DNA of 64,000 nt from the NCBI GenBank assembly GCA_030760725.1, contig JASWHV010000008.1:58751671-58815670 (forward strand). Direction: 5' to 3'. A program made the translations under genes and the position numbers. The notes under the pieces are model-generated. The model saw nothing but the letters and a program-made list of their open reading frames with translations. It made no database searches and had not been told where the DNA came from. This DNA is from Neostapfia colusana. Lineage: Eukaryota; Streptophyta; Magnoliopsida; Poales; Poaceae. Positions 20,644 through 32,390 of the stretch are shown one piece after another. The stretch's first letter is position 1. Every line of letters begins with the position of its first letter.

Positions 20644-20646
20644 AGA
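20644..20646 (+). promoter_or_regulatory. Predicted 3' splice acceptor at the gag start of Ty3-2
   Basis: ttctgccAG|ATGG: a pyrimidine-rich stretch and AG end exactly at the gag ATG. Ty3-3 has the same arrangement (ctctcacAG|ATGG). Splicing from the LTR donor would remove the leader ORF and give a gag-first mRNA. Confidence 0.45.
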
Positions 20647-21790
20647 TGGCCGGAAGAGGAAAAGGACATGCTGCCAACCCCGCCAACAACAACGATGAGG
20701 CATGCAACCCTCATCTTTCTGGAGGCCAGGACCGGGGTGGTCGCCGTGAAGGAGTTGATCCCCTCCACCAAATGCTGGAGAATCAAAATCAGCTCATCTA
20801 GAACTCGACTCAAGTGGTGGCCAACTTGCATCAAGTTCCACCTCCACAAGCTGCACCACGCCAACCAAGGTTGAGTGAGTTTCTAGGAACTCAACCTCCA
20901 AAGTTTGCAAGTGCTGCTGAACCTCTGGAGGCAGATGATTGGCTTAAGACCATTGAGAGCAAGATGAGGATCATACAGTGCCAAGGGTATGAGAGGGTGC
21001 TGTTTGCCTCTCATCAATTGCATGGACCTGCTGCTGATTGGTGGACCGCCTACGTGGCTTCCCATCATGACCCTGAGAACATCACTTGGGAAGAGTTCAA
21101 GCGTAGCTTCCGTAACCATTACATCCCAAGAGGTGAACTCAAAAACAAGAGGAAGGAGTTTTTGGGACTGCAGCAGGGAAACATGACGGTGAGGGAATAC
21201 CTCACTAAATTTACTCAACTATCCCGTTATGCCCCACGGGACATAGAGACTGATGAGCTGAAACAAGATTGTTTCGTGGAGGGACTTACCGCAGAGATGC
21301 AGTGTACAATGTCCTCAAATGAGTATGAAAGCTTCTAAAAGATGGTGGACAGAGCATTTGTGGTAGAAAGGAAGCTAAAGGCCTTGGAAAATGAGAATAA
21401 GAGGAAGGTCGGGTGGTCACATCAAGCCTCAGGGAGCAACACACGCCCTCGTCTGATGCAGCAACCTGCAGGGCAGACGAACCGTGCTGCGGTACCCTAC
21501 TCAGCACCAAGAGGGTACAACCTGAACTACAGGCCTCCGGCAGCACCAGCACAGCCACAACGTCAGTTTGTACAGCAGCCTCGCCCCGCATATCCACCTC
21601 GACCAGCAGTACAGGGACCTCCAAACCAACCCCAAGACAACAAAGGCCAGGCACCTAAGGTTGGGGTGCAATGTTTTAGCTGTGGTGAAGTGGGGCACTA
21701 TGCCCATAAGTGCCCAAAGAAGAAGCCCACGCAGCCACAACAGCAGAATGTGATGAGAGGACGGGTGAACCACGTCACTATGGAGGAAGC
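20646..21790 (+). pseudogene. Ty3-2 gag
   Basis: Structural protein of the particle. It starts MAGRGKGHAANPANNNDEAC, the first six residues matching the plant H2A N-terminus. A TAG after NQNQLI (about 20800) and a TAA after NEYESF (about 21336) interrupt it. Between them lies the gag core: FLGTQPPKFASAAEPLEADD, ADWWTAYVASHHDPENITWE, FKRSFRNHYIPRGELKNKR, NMTVREYLTKFTQLSRYA. Downstream is a Pro/Gln-rich linker and a perfect zinc knuckle CFSCGEVGHYAHKC at about 21672-21713. Both stops fit CAG-to-TAG and CAA-to-TAA changes. Confidence 0.85.
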
Positions 21791-23495
21791 ACAAGAGGCA
21801 CCCGACGTGGTAGTTGGTAAGTTTCCTGCCACCCTGCTGTTTGATTCTGGTGCTACCCACTCGTTCATTGCTAAAGGGTTTGTTAAGAAGCATGATCTAG
21901 CAACAACACAAATGAATTATATGCTAGCAGTAAACTCTCCAGGTGGAGAAATAAGGACAAGACAAGTGTGTCCCAAGGTGAATCTAGACATTAATGGGGT
22001 AGTGTTTACTGCCAACCTCATAGTAATAGATTCCCAAGGGATCGATATTATTTTGGGCATGGACTGGTTGACCAAACATAAGGGAATCATCCATTGTTCG
22101 ACCAGAACGGTGGAACTAACTCACCCTAGTGGCACAAGAGTAAAGTTTATAACAATACAAGAGCCTAGGAGGGACATTAAATTAAATCAAGTTGAGGTGA
22201 AAGTGGAGGAGATCAGGATTATCCGGGAATATCTAGATGTTTTTCCAGAGGAGTTGCCAGGTATGTCTATCGATCGTGAAGTGGAATTTGCAATTGAGCT
22301 AGTGCCTGGAACAGCCCCGATATACAAGAGACCTTATCGGATGGACTCCAAGCAGCTAGAAGAACTCAAGGATCATTTGAGAGAATTGACGGAGAAGGGG
22401 TATATTCACCCTAGTTCCTCACCATGGGGAGCTCCGGTGATATTTGTGCCCAAGAAGGACGGAACCCAAAGGTTATGCGTGGATTACCGTGCCTTGAATG
22501 AGGTAACCATCAAGAACAAGTACCCATTACCCCGCATTGAAGACTTGTTTGATCAGTTGAGGGGAGCTTGTGTGTTCTCGAAAATTGATCTCAGGTCGGG
22601 ATACCACCAACTCAAGATAAGGCAATCTGATATTCCCAAGACAGCCTTCGTATCTCGGTACGGACTGTATAAATACACTGTCATGCCTTTCGGGCTAACT
22701 AATGCCCCGGCATACTTTATGTATCTCATGAACAAGGTATTCATGGAATATCTGGACAAATTTGTGGTGGTTTTCATAGATGATATTCTCGTCTTCTCCA
22801 AAGATGAAGAAGAACATGAGAAACATCTAAGGTTGGTATTGCAGAGGCTGAGGGAACACCAACTATATGCCAAGTTGAGCAAGTGTGAGTTTTGGCTGAA
22901 GAGAGTTCCCTTCTTAGGACATATAATCTCGGAGGGAGGAATCTCCGTAGATCCCGCCAAAATCGAGGATATACAGAAGTGGAAGACCCCTGAAAATGTC
23001 GGGGAAGTTCGAAACTTCTTAGGATTGGCTAGATACTATCGACGGTTTATTGAGGGATTCTCCAAGATCTCGAGACCTCTCACCAAACTGTTGGAGAAGG
23101 GAATCACATTCACATGGACGCCGCAGTGCGAGACGAGTTTTCAGGAGCTAAAGGAAAGATTGACAATAGCCCCAGTGCTCGTTATGCCAGATATGCAGAA
23201 GAACTTTACGGTGTACTGCGATGCCTCTGGAAACGGATTGGGATGTGTTCTCATGAAAGAAGAGCATGTCGTGGCTTATGCATCCTGGCAGCTTCGGAAG
23301 CACGAGAAGAACTATCCTACACATAACCTAGAACTAGCCGCAGTGGTACACGCGTTGAAAATTTGGCGGCACTATTTGATGGGGAAGAGGACCGAGATAT
23401 ATACGGATCATAAGAGTTTGAAGTACATATTCACACAGCCAGACCTCAACCTCAGACAAAGGAGATGGTTAGAGATAATCAATGACTTTATGTAG
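21791..23495 (+). CDS. Ty3-2 protease, reverse transcriptase and RNase H
   Basis: It is open with the gag C-terminus as one frame from 21342. The protease active site is in LLFDSGATHSFIAKGF, with the flap-side text IVIDSQGIDIILGMDWL. RT blocks follow: FVPKKDGTQRLCVDYRALNE, KIDLRSGYHQLKI, MPFGLTNAPAYFMYLMN and the catalytic VFIDDILVFSKDEEEH. RNase H has its first Asp in FTVYCDASGNGLGCVLM and a later motif IYTDHKSLKYIF. The frame ends at INDFM, where one T appears lost from the usual INDYxxGINYHPG; the missing-base text resumes at 23498. All catalytic residues are present. Confidence 0.9.
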
Positions 23496-23499
23496 GCAT

Positions 23500-25099
23500 C
23501 AACTATCATCCTGGGAAAGCAAACGTCGTGGCTGATGCTTTAAGTCAGAAAGTGCAGGTCAACAAGTTGAGCTTGAAGGACATGCCTGCAGAATTGAAGG
23601 ACGAGGTTATAAGGCTCTATCTATGCCTGGTAAATAGTGGTGAAGCCATCGCCATGGAAGTGGATTCCACACTCGAGCGAGACATACGCAAGGGTCAAAA
23701 GAATGACGAGAAGATACGAGAGATCAGACAACTCATCAAGGAAAATAAAGCTCCTGGTTTTAGAGAGGATGAACAAGGAACGGCGTGGCACAGGAAAAGA
23801 ATCTGTGTGCCAGAAGTAAAGGAGATCCGTGAATTGATTTTGATGGAGGCTCATGATTCTGACTATTCCATTCATCCTGGGAGTACGAAGATGTACCAGG
23901 ACCTCAAGAGCAGGTATTGGTGGTATGGCATGAAGCACGATGTCGCGGAACATGTTGCCCTATGTGACACATGTCAGTTGGTGAAAGCAGAACATCAACG
24001 ACCCGCGGGATTATTGCAACCACTCAAAGTGCCTGAATGGAAATAGGAAGAAATCAGCATGGATTTCATCGTGGGATTGCCTAGGACCCAATCAGGGTAT
24101 GATTCGATATGGGTCATCATTGATAGGCTAACCAAGGTAGCTCACTTCATCCCCGTGAAGGAAAGCTACAGTGGATCCAAATTGGCGGAGTTATACATGT
24201 CAAGGACCGTGTGTTACCATGGAGTGCCGAAGAAGATAGTGTCGGACCGAGGGACACAGTTCACCTCGAGGTTTTGGCAAAAGTTGCATGAAACCATGGG
24301 AACCCATCTGAATTTCAGCTCTGCCTATCATCCCCAAACTGACGGGCAGACAGAGAGAACCAATCAGATCCTTGAAGATATGCTGAGGGCATGTGCACTC
24401 AAAAACAATAGGAGTTGGGACAAGAACTTACCGTATGCGGAGTTTTCCTACAACAATAGCTATCAAGCTAGTATGAAGATGTCACCGTTTGAAGCTTTAT
24501 ACGGAAGGAAGTGCAGAACTCCCCTATTTTGGAACCAAACGGGGGAAAGTAAAGTGTTTGGTCCAGAAGTACTACAAGAAGCCGAGGCAAAGGTAAGGGA
24601 AATTCGCAACAATTTGAGGATAGCACAGACACGCCAAAAGAGTTATGCCGATGTACGAAGAAGAGAGCTCGTTTTCAATGTGGGAGACTATGTCTATCTC
24701 AAGGTGTCCCCTATCAGAGGACTTCGTAGGTTCAAGGTGAAAGGGAAGTTGTCACCTCGATACATCGGACCCTTTCAAGTTCTGGAAAGGAAAGGCGAAG
24801 TGGCGTATCAACTAGAGTTACCGGCTCGTCTATCGGATGTGCACGATGTATTCCATGTGTCACAACTCAAGAAATGCCTGAGGACGTCTGAAGAGGTGTT
24901 ACCCATGAATGAAGTGAATGTAGCTGAGAATTTGTCTTATGCCGAGCAACCATACAAGATTTTGGAGACAATGGAATGCCTCACCAGAAATAAAAGAATC
25001 TGGATGTGCAAGGTGCAGTGGAAGCATCACTCAGAAGAGAAAGCCACCTGGGAGCGGGAAAATGAGCTCAAGGCACAATTTCCGGAATTGTTTTCTTAG
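23500..25099 (+). pseudogene. Ty3-2 integrase with C-terminal chromodomain
   Basis: It inserts the cDNA, with site choice guided by a chromodomain. YHPGKANVVADALSQK links from RNase H. The zinc site is visible (AHDSDYSIHPGSTKMY, then LCDTCQLVKAEHQ). A TAG at about 24045 replaces Trp in WKWEEISMDF. The catalytic residues are Asp in MDFIVGLPRTQSGYDS, Asp in IVSDRGTQFTSRFW and Glu in TERTNQILEDMLR. The GPY/F region (LSPRYIGPFQVLERKGEVAY) and DVHDVFHVSQLKKCLR follow. The final 55 residues are a chromodomain: YKILETMECLTRNKRIW, CKVQWKHHSEEKATWERE. It keeps the second-strand Trp pair, but the third aromatic-cage position (KWKGF in HP1) is His, as in plant group-II chromodomains. Confidence 0.88.
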
Positions 25100-25128
25100 A
25101 ACCACCAATCTCGAGGACGAGATTTCTT

Positions 25129-25144
25129 TTAAGGGGGGTAGAGC
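25129..25144 (+). other. Polypurine tract of Ty3-2
   Basis: TTAAGGGGGGTAGAGC directly before the 3' LTR. Confidence 0.85.
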
Positions 25145-28100
25145 TGTAACACCCCAAAAATCTGGTTAAGACCCTAAATCATGTTAATAGGGGAATTTAA
25201 AAATTTTTGGACGTGTTGCATGTTTTGCAAAAATTCAAATTCAAACTGGAATTCAAATTAAACTCAAAACAGAAAAGAAATAGAAAAAGAAAAAGGAAAA
25301 CGGAAAAAAAAACCGGCCAGTGGGCCGAAACCCACCAGCCGGACCAACCAGGCCCCCCCCCCCCCCCCCGCGCCAGCCCGCAGCCGCGCGCGCCTTTTCC
25401 TCCCACTAACAGGCGGGGCCCGCCAGCCCTTCTTCTACCTCGCGCCCGCGCCGGGATTCTCTCACCCTGAATCAAAACCGACCCGGAATCCTGCGCATCC
25501 CCGCCGAATTCCATTTGTAGGCGACGCGAACTCGATCTAAACCACCCCGCCGCCCTCCCCCGTCTATAAAAACCCCGACCTCGTTATGTTTTTCCCACGC
25601 GATCCGCCGATTTTACTCCGGTGAGAAACCGAGCCTTCTCCGGCGAATTCTGGCCGATCTAAGCTCGGAAATTCCGGTCTAACTCGCTGGTCTTGATCCA
25701 CCGCCTCCGGTGAACCCTGCAGGTGCAGAAAACTCGGTGACTTGCGGTTCAAACACAGCGCCGACGAGCCTCGCCGTGGTTTCAATTCGGACCTCGTCGC
25801 CGACCGCCTTCCAGGACCTCCGAGCTCAAGAAAACCCCCGAGGTGAGATCCCCGACCTCTCCTCCACCGATCTATGCCATAAGATCACAGTTCTAGGAAG
25901 AATTCTCGAAGATCCGAAAGTCTCCGACGAGATCGCCGCTTCTCGCCGCCGTGCGCCGCCGGCAGCGTTGCCCGCGCTCGGTTAGAGCGACGTGGCCGCT
26001 TGTGCGTCGTCTATTTTAAATCGCACGGTAGACTTTAAATCCCCGCGTACCGGTTCGACGTTATAATCTCAGCCGTCTGTTTTAAATCGGATGGTCCACG
26101 TCAGCCCCGCGTTATAAAGACAGGAATTCTTACGCGCTACCGCCTGGGGTTCTCGGGAAATAAGAGCTAGCCCTGGAAACTTTTGATCTAGCCCCTGGAA
26201 CCTCAGAAAATCATGTAAATTCATTTAAAAATCAGTTTTAACCCCTGAACTTAATAAAAATTAGGAAAAACTCCTCTGTTATGTATAGCTAGACCCCTGA
26301 AAATTGTTAAAATAAAATTATAGACCCTGTAGTGGGGTGAGTTTACCTTTTTAGCCCTGTTTAATATTTAATTTAGGAAAATTTAATACGTGGCTAGTAT
26401 TTAAAAAGAGGGACAAACATATTGTCATAATTAAATTAAAAACTTTCTCAGTATTTAGAAAACTTTGGAGTGAGATAAAAATATATTTTGGGCTGAAATG
26501 AATCTGTTTAATTTATTATTCACATTTAGGGATACATTTTTAAGTAAGGAATTGTTCTGGAAAATAGGGAAAATAATTGTAAAATAGTTTACATCAGAGG
26601 CAAAGGTCAAAAATATATTATTTAATATTTTAAATCAGAACCTATTCTGTTTAGATGAGGTGTCTTACTATTTTCATAATAAAGTTCACATTTAGGTATA
26701 GGAAATAAATCTGAAAATATAGCAAACTATGTATGAATAACTAGAAAATGATAAATGAAGTTTCTAAAATCCAAAGAATTCAGTTTAGGGTTGGTAGAAG
26801 GTCTGAATACACATATGGGGTAGGAAAATGCCTTCCATGCACACTTGGTAGCTAAAAGGTGTAGTAATTGAATATAAGGAATTTATTTAAATTGGAAACT
26901 CATATATATAGTATGTAAGTATAAATGTGAACACAAAAGTAGGAATCATATACACATGATTAAAAGTGCATGCAAGCCACAAATCAACACACATAGAGTA
27001 ACCACAACACATATAATGGTGAATGACTTTCATAAATATGAATGTGTGGTCTGTATGAAGTGGAAGTGTGAACTATGTCTTATGGATTGTTGTTTTTCTT
27101 TTGCTATGTGTGATGGTATGATGTAGAACCTGCTCAAGAGCAAGTTATTCCTTTCCAAGATCAGGACTACCCATTTCAAGAGCAGCAGGAAGGAGGCAAG
27201 TGTCCTTGACCACTTTGATCCTATACTAGGATGTGTAGATAGAATTATTTGCATTGTCAAATGAAATATGAAACCCATGCTAGGAAGTTTCCCTAGAATT
27301 GCATTATCCTGTTTCCTTGTAGCTTGGGTTGGGATTTATTTTATCATGTCATTTATTATTATGCATATGCTTAGCCATGCTTAGAATGGGATATTTGCGA
27401 TATGAGATCATCAGTTTATTTTACCATACTCTTAAATGAGATATTGTGAGTTATGTAGAGGTAGGGATCAAGGCAAGTTGGATGTTTTGGTTGTGTGCTG
27501 GGTGCACGAGACTCGGGTTTGTGTTTAGTACTTGCCTGGATCCTAAGGACCGGTTCATGGAGCATGTAACTTGGCTTTACAGTGCCAACCACATGCTGAG
27601 ATGGGGCAGCTTGGCCAATTAATTAGGTGTATCCCCGGCGTAGTATGGGTGTGTTGGATGGTGCGGGGAGTAGGTCTCAGCTGGACTACCATATGAACCG
27701 CAAGGCTCAAGAGGGGGCCACTGCAGCGGGGTTGGAGCCTCTTGTATGCTGTTAGGGGTGAAACCTCAGTGGGCCCACGCTCGTCGAGAATCCCTTTGTA
27801 AAGGCTTCGTAGTGATCTCCTGGCTACACACCTGGGAAGTGTGAATGTGGTTCGTAGCCACTGGCATAATGGAGGTTCTTTTAGTCCACCCGGCAACGGG
27901 GGATGAAATCACTACATGTGGGTACAGTGATACAAACTCTGCAGAGTCAAAACTATCATGACAGCCGTGCTCACGGTCAAGAGCGGCTTGGACTTATTCA
28001 TGATTAGAGGACGATGACTTTGGAAGTTGTGGATGTTAAGCGGGGAGCTTAACATCGGAAATGATGTTATGGTTATTTGATTATGATGATGGGTCGGGAG

Positions 28101-28597
28101 ATTGGGACCATTTCACCTATGTAGTAATGTAGGTGCTTAATAAGCTAAGGTGATAGGTATTAATTGCGTAGTGCTTTAACCATGAGTTCAACCTCCCCTT
28201 GTTCTAGCCATGCATGATATAATTTTCCCACACTTGCTGAGTACCATCGGTACTCAACCTTGCATATTTGTTGGTTTATATTGCTGCTCATGTCAAGATA
28301 ATGAGGTGATGTATAATGACCAAGACTTTGGCCCCGAAGAAGGTTTCTAGGTTCATGGAGACCCCCGGGCAACGCCTGCAATGGAGCCCACAAGAATTAT
28401 ATTCCGCTGCTAATTTATTTATTTGTGATGAACTATTTATCGTCCATCGAGACATATGCTTTGTAAGACTTATTTATATTCGACACCTGGCTTGTAATAA
28501 ATGATGCTTCACTATTTGTTATCACATGTATGAGAAAATGATCCTGGCATACATGTGATATTCACTCGGTTGTTCTTCGGAGAAACCAGGTGTGACA
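25145..28597 (+). repeat. 3' LTR of Ty3-2
   Basis: 3453 bp, nearly identical to the 5' LTR. The differences include a run of 17 C residues at 25353-25369 (shorter in the 5' LTR) and a short extra segment near 28045-28060. Confidence 0.93.
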
Positions 28598-28602
28598 CCT
28601 TC

Positions 28603-28690
28603 CAAACCTGAAAATAAGTATCATCGAACACACACGATTTTGCAATATATCTCTCCATGTAACCTGACATAAAAACCAACAAAAATTATT
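28603..28690 (-). pseudogene. Ty1-copia gag fragment, proximal part
   Basis: The minus strand reads SGYMERYIAKSCVFDDTYFQ and VWK, continuing into QMESYIQA at 15914 across Ty3-2. Together they form a copia Gag segment of the ERxxxWxxxMExYLQA type. Confidence 0.5.
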
Positions 28691-28704
28691 AGATTAATAC
28701 AATT

Positions 28705-30130
28705 TGGATCTCATACCACTTATAGGATCTAAGGATACAAGATCAACTACCAGAGGGGGGTGAATGGTAGATGAAATAAAAATTCAGCGTGTGCGCGAGT
28801 AGGTTATCTGACCTTAGTCATGATAAAAACTATAGAAAAGGTAGGGAAAAGTCAACGCAACAAGAATCACATTAATAGGTTAAGTAAAACTCAAGTTATG
28901 ATTAAAAACGTGAGCAAAGGTCAGTCTAACTATCGAGCAAAGATCAAATCTGATAAGTTGCATAAAGTCGTGTTTGACTTATGAACTATAAATCCAGTTA
29001 CCATCAAAATTTTATAGATGATAGAAAATCAAGTTGTGAAGCTAACACAAAAAATCACGTTGATTGGATAGGCGGAACAAAAGTTATGACTGAAAACATG
29101 ATCAAAGGTTGGCTGAAAATAAACAGACGCAAGAGACAAAATCTGTATGAAGGAAAACAACGTCTGAACGGCGAAAAACGAGGTTTTTGGATCACGATGC
29201 AAAAGTTTCGCACAAACGACGATTACTCCAAAACACATGAAAGACAGCCACAAGAGAGACCTCCCTCATAGCCAAGTTCCCTATATTTATATCCACTGTC
29301 CTCAGGCTATCAAAACCAACTAGTATACCTCCAAAGTAGTCCTATTCAACTATGACACCTCCTAACCAACTTGTACTCTTTATATCTGCATATATATCAA
29401 AATTCTAACTTTACAAAACTCTTTGTATGGAACCAGAAGAGTTATAGACATAAACAACTTAAAATCCAACCTTGACTTAGACTCTCCAGCCCAAACTCAC
29501 AACCAACATGGAATCAACCGTTTTCTTGCCAAAACAACCTGGTTTCCTAACAAAACACATGTCTGAATTACCCGATTTAGACTACAACTCGGATCACGTC
29601 TGAACTTACCTTAAACCAACTTTTTTACGTCCGAGCATGCTTGAATCACATCATAAACTTGTGACAACCTCCACACACGTTCAAACACTTTCACCATGCC
29701 TTGGAACCATGTTACCACATCCATACACTTCTTGCACACGTGCACACATTCAACCTTCACTTTCATCGTCCAAACATGTTGGAATCACGTCACAACCTTA
29801 TGCTATCGCTGCACTTTTGCCCATGACTTCCACACATGTTTCGAGAACCACATGACACGTCTCAAGTACCTTCATATGCTCTGTTCTTGATCTAACATGC
29901 TACATAACACCTTTGATCGTCTCAACCACAATTCCTCCGAATTTGATTGTTGAATCTTAATTTTTCCCTAAGTTTAGTTAAAGGATCACCATCACCAGCC
30001 ATGTCTTGACCTCAAGCGACACTTGCAGATGAGCAAACAACCAATTTTTTATGAGTACAAGTCTACGACTTGACTCTTGTTAGTCCAACCATAACACTTT
30101 GCATGATAGCCTCACATGAATATGTTGCTA
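28705..30130 (-). mobile_element. Probable primer site and 5' LTR of the same copia element
   Basis: The minus strand at about 28705-28718 gives aagTGGTATGAGATCC, a decayed initiator-Met primer site just upstream of gag. The adjoining sequence begins in taggatct and contains accagaggggggtgaatgg, a text common in grass LTRs. A minus-strand TATA box (TATAAATA) lies near 29285, in the right place for a U3-R boundary. The far end is not defined; 30130 is a guess. No gene is seen in this stretch. Confidence 0.4.
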
Positions 30131-30457
30131 ACATTCAAACCACCATAATCACAGCAAAACTCAGTTAATGAGCAGCAAACATATTCTTCCACACGTGAAA
30201 AATAAGTTTAACACTTCTCATACCAAACCACACGTCAAGCACCACATAAATGCTTAAAACTTTACATGAAACTCACTCTAACACTTTATTGTTAATGTAT
30301 TCAACACATAGGTCTTACATACGATGAAAATACACTATGAAAAGTTACAGAAATCATCTAAAGCTGTTCTTATTATTACCAGCGCTGAATGAGTCATAGC
30401 ATGGTCAATACAGATCACCTTGACAGAAAAGACTGAGCTGTTTACAAATAAGCTTAC
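30131..30457. other. Non-coding interval
   Basis: AT-rich, no ORF or element end recognised. Confidence 0.35.
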
Positions 30458-30650
30458 CAGGAAAAGGAGAAGTGCACAGCGATGGCAGCTCCATGCTTCC
30501 GGCGATGCAGCCCTTGTTGCTGAGGCATCCAATGGTGCCCCGGCCGATGCAGTCCACGCGGAGGTGGCTGATGTGCTCGACCAGTTCCTTCTTCACCCAC
30601 GTCGACAGAAATAGGCCCACCATCAGCTTGCATGCGATCAGGCAGCAGCT
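30458..30650 (-). pseudogene. Exon of an inositol polyphosphate 5-phosphatase-like gene
   Basis: The minus strand reads CLIACKLMVGLFLSTWVKKE, then LVEHISHLRVDCIGRGTIGC and LSNKGCIAGSM. This matches the plant type I inositol polyphosphate 5-phosphatase segment usually seen as LVASKQMVGIFLTxWV and VGRGxMGxLGNKGSISxSM. The exon ends at CCTG|GTAAGC (donor at 30457-30452). The catalytic exons are absent, and flanking DNA (30651-30960) is GC-rich without further recognisable exons, so this is a gene fragment. Whether it was captured by a transposon or is a relic of a resident gene cannot be decided here. Confidence 0.6.
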
Positions 30651-31091
30651 CAACCCGTTGCCGCTGCCGCGACGTCGGGGCTATTGGAGGAGACAACACG
30701 GCCGCGTCGGTGGGAAGCCGGCATCGACAATGACAGGGAAGGCCCCATATCACAAGCGTGGCCTACCCCAAACCTGCCGGTATAAATCGTTCTCCACCAA
30801 ACGACGATCGGGGACATTGAATCTGGGTGTGGTGAGATCCGCGAAGGAAAGGAGAAAGGGGGAGTGCGCTTCCCGTTTACCTGAGCCGCCGACCCGCCGT
30901 CGAGATGGGTGTGGAGGGATGGGCAGTGGCTGATCCTCCAACTTCAAGGAAAGGCGGTGACTGGTACCGTAAGGTGCGGCGCAAAGACTCGAGCAATTAA
31001 GCGAAGCGATGACAGATGAAGACCTAGCAGACTCGTACTCTATTTACTATGTAAATTTTCTCCAAGGTTTCAACAACCAACATAGAGGCTG
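30651..31091. other. GC-rich flank of the phosphatase exon
   Basis: No exon recognised; short frames on both strands have no motifs. It ends with GGCTG (31087-31091), the left target duplication of the next element. Confidence 0.35.
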
Positions 31092-31587
31092 TGTTGGAAC
31101 TGAAGATGACAAACAATCACACGAGAACACGAGGAAACTTTTTATTCTTCTCTGTATTCTACTCACCTCAATTCCTCAACACACGTACAGGCTGCAGCTT
31201 ATATAGCACTTACGCATACACTCATCTGCTGGCTAACTGTTGCACAGCTTCCACACACAGAGCGAGTCTTTCCGTGAGACCAGCACAGGTCTAACAACTG
31301 CCCTCGCTAGCCATTCGAACTGGTGAAGCGAGCAACTCGCCTCCAACCTTATCTCGTACATGCACCTAGAACCTATCCTGATAACTAGTCAACAACTCCT
31401 GCAACGATCTCTGCCTGCATGTTGTCCTGCATGCGAGTAGATAAGAAGCACCTGCTCTCTCACGCGCTGGTTATTAAGCTGCATCAAGGACCTACTCCAC
31501 TAACCAGCTACTAACACACACAACACGCTAATGACACATGCGATACACTAATAACCTGACCCACACACGTCATGATTATTTCTAACA
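31092..31587 (-). repeat. LTR of the gag-only copia element
   Basis: On the element strand it runs from TGTTAGAAAT to TTCCAACA (496 bp). The adjoining AATTAGGAGGAAAGT is its polypurine tract, so this is the 3' LTR. Confidence 0.75.
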
Positions 31588-31620
31588 ACTTTCCTCCTAA
31601 TTTTGACGTAGATTATTGAA

Positions 31621-31955
31621 CTACGACACGGTGCGACATTCATCATAGAAGCGCTGATGATTCGTCAATGTCAGCAAGCAACGCTTCTTCCTATTTCTCC
31701 GAGCGGCAATTCCTCGCCATATGGCCACGCTTGCCATACTCGAAGCACCTCTCACGGTAGTAACGTCTGCCACGCCCGCTTCTCCGTGAAAATGTGCTGC
31801 TGTCGTGGAGTTCTCTTCACTGCCTTCTTCGTGTCTTTTGCCGGTCTGACGTTCATCACCTTCCTGTGACCGATTCTCGCAATGCTGCCGTTGATCTTTC
31901 CCGTGTTGACGTCGCCGAGCCTCCCACTGCTCCTCAGTGAGCATTAGTTGCCCGA
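31621..31955 (-). pseudogene. Gag C-terminus with degenerate zinc knuckle
   Basis: The minus strand reads RRYYRERCFEYGKRGHMARN followed by Cys. The zinc knuckle would be CxxCxxxxHxxxxC, but the second Cys is Tyr. A stop follows shortly after (NCRSEK), then EEALLADIDESSALL, then the polypurine tract. So gag is directly followed by the LTR with no pol. Confidence 0.65.
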
Positions 31956-31960
31956 CGTGG

Positions 31961-32390
31961 TGTTGGGAAATAGGCGATGCACTACTCTAGCAATTCGACC
32001 GTATCACCCAGGAAACATGCGAGTGAGAAGGTCATGGATCGTTACCACTAGACGCGCAGCGCAGCGGATCGTAGATGCGCGCCGTAGCCGATCAGCGCAG
32101 CAGTAACAGCAGCGCCTCCACGGAGTCCACACGTACAGGGAGGAACGCCGTGCGTCGGTGTGCTAGCACCGTGCGCGCGGCAGGGGTTTCGGCGGCTGAC
32201 CTGTGAGGGGCGGCGGCTGGGACTGCTATCTGGTGGAGACATCTGTCCGTAACCCTACCCCTCATATTTATAGGCGCGCTAATGGGCTTTTAGGTCACAG
32301 GCTCATTAGTACCCTAATTTCTTATGGATCAAATATCCATCAGGCCTTTATCCGAATTGTTATGATTGCCTCTTGGGCATATCACCAACA
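31961..32390 (-). repeat. 3' LTR of Copia-B
   Basis: TGTTGGGAAATAGG to GGGCATATCACCAACA in window orientation. On the element strand a TATA box (CTATAAATA) lies near 32266, about 120 nt into the LTR. It is followed at 32391 by the complement of AAGTAGGAGAT, the polypurine tract. Confidence 0.95.

Larger units (their letters stand above)
15920..28597 (+). mobile_element. Ty3-2: Tekay/Del-type chromovirus with extra leader ORF
   Basis: The element is complete: 12,678 bp, LTRs of 3424 and 3453 bp, exact 5-bp target duplication CCTTC (15915-15919 and 28598-28602), primer site, polypurine tract, leader ORF with a histone H3-like tail, gag, protease, RT, RNase H, integrase and chromodomain. The LTR pair looks about 98-99% alike by eye, implying a fairly recent insertion. 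Coding sequence has a few stops and frameshifts, so this copy is probably not autonomous. Confidence 0.93.

Noticed and set aside
21286..21893. Antisense frames across Ty3-2 gag and protease
   Set aside because: Mirror images of the codon bias of the sense gene; no motif.
25353..25369. Run of 17 cytosines as a functional tract
   Set aside because: Absent at this length from the 5' LTR; better explained by slippage or by sequencing or assembly error.
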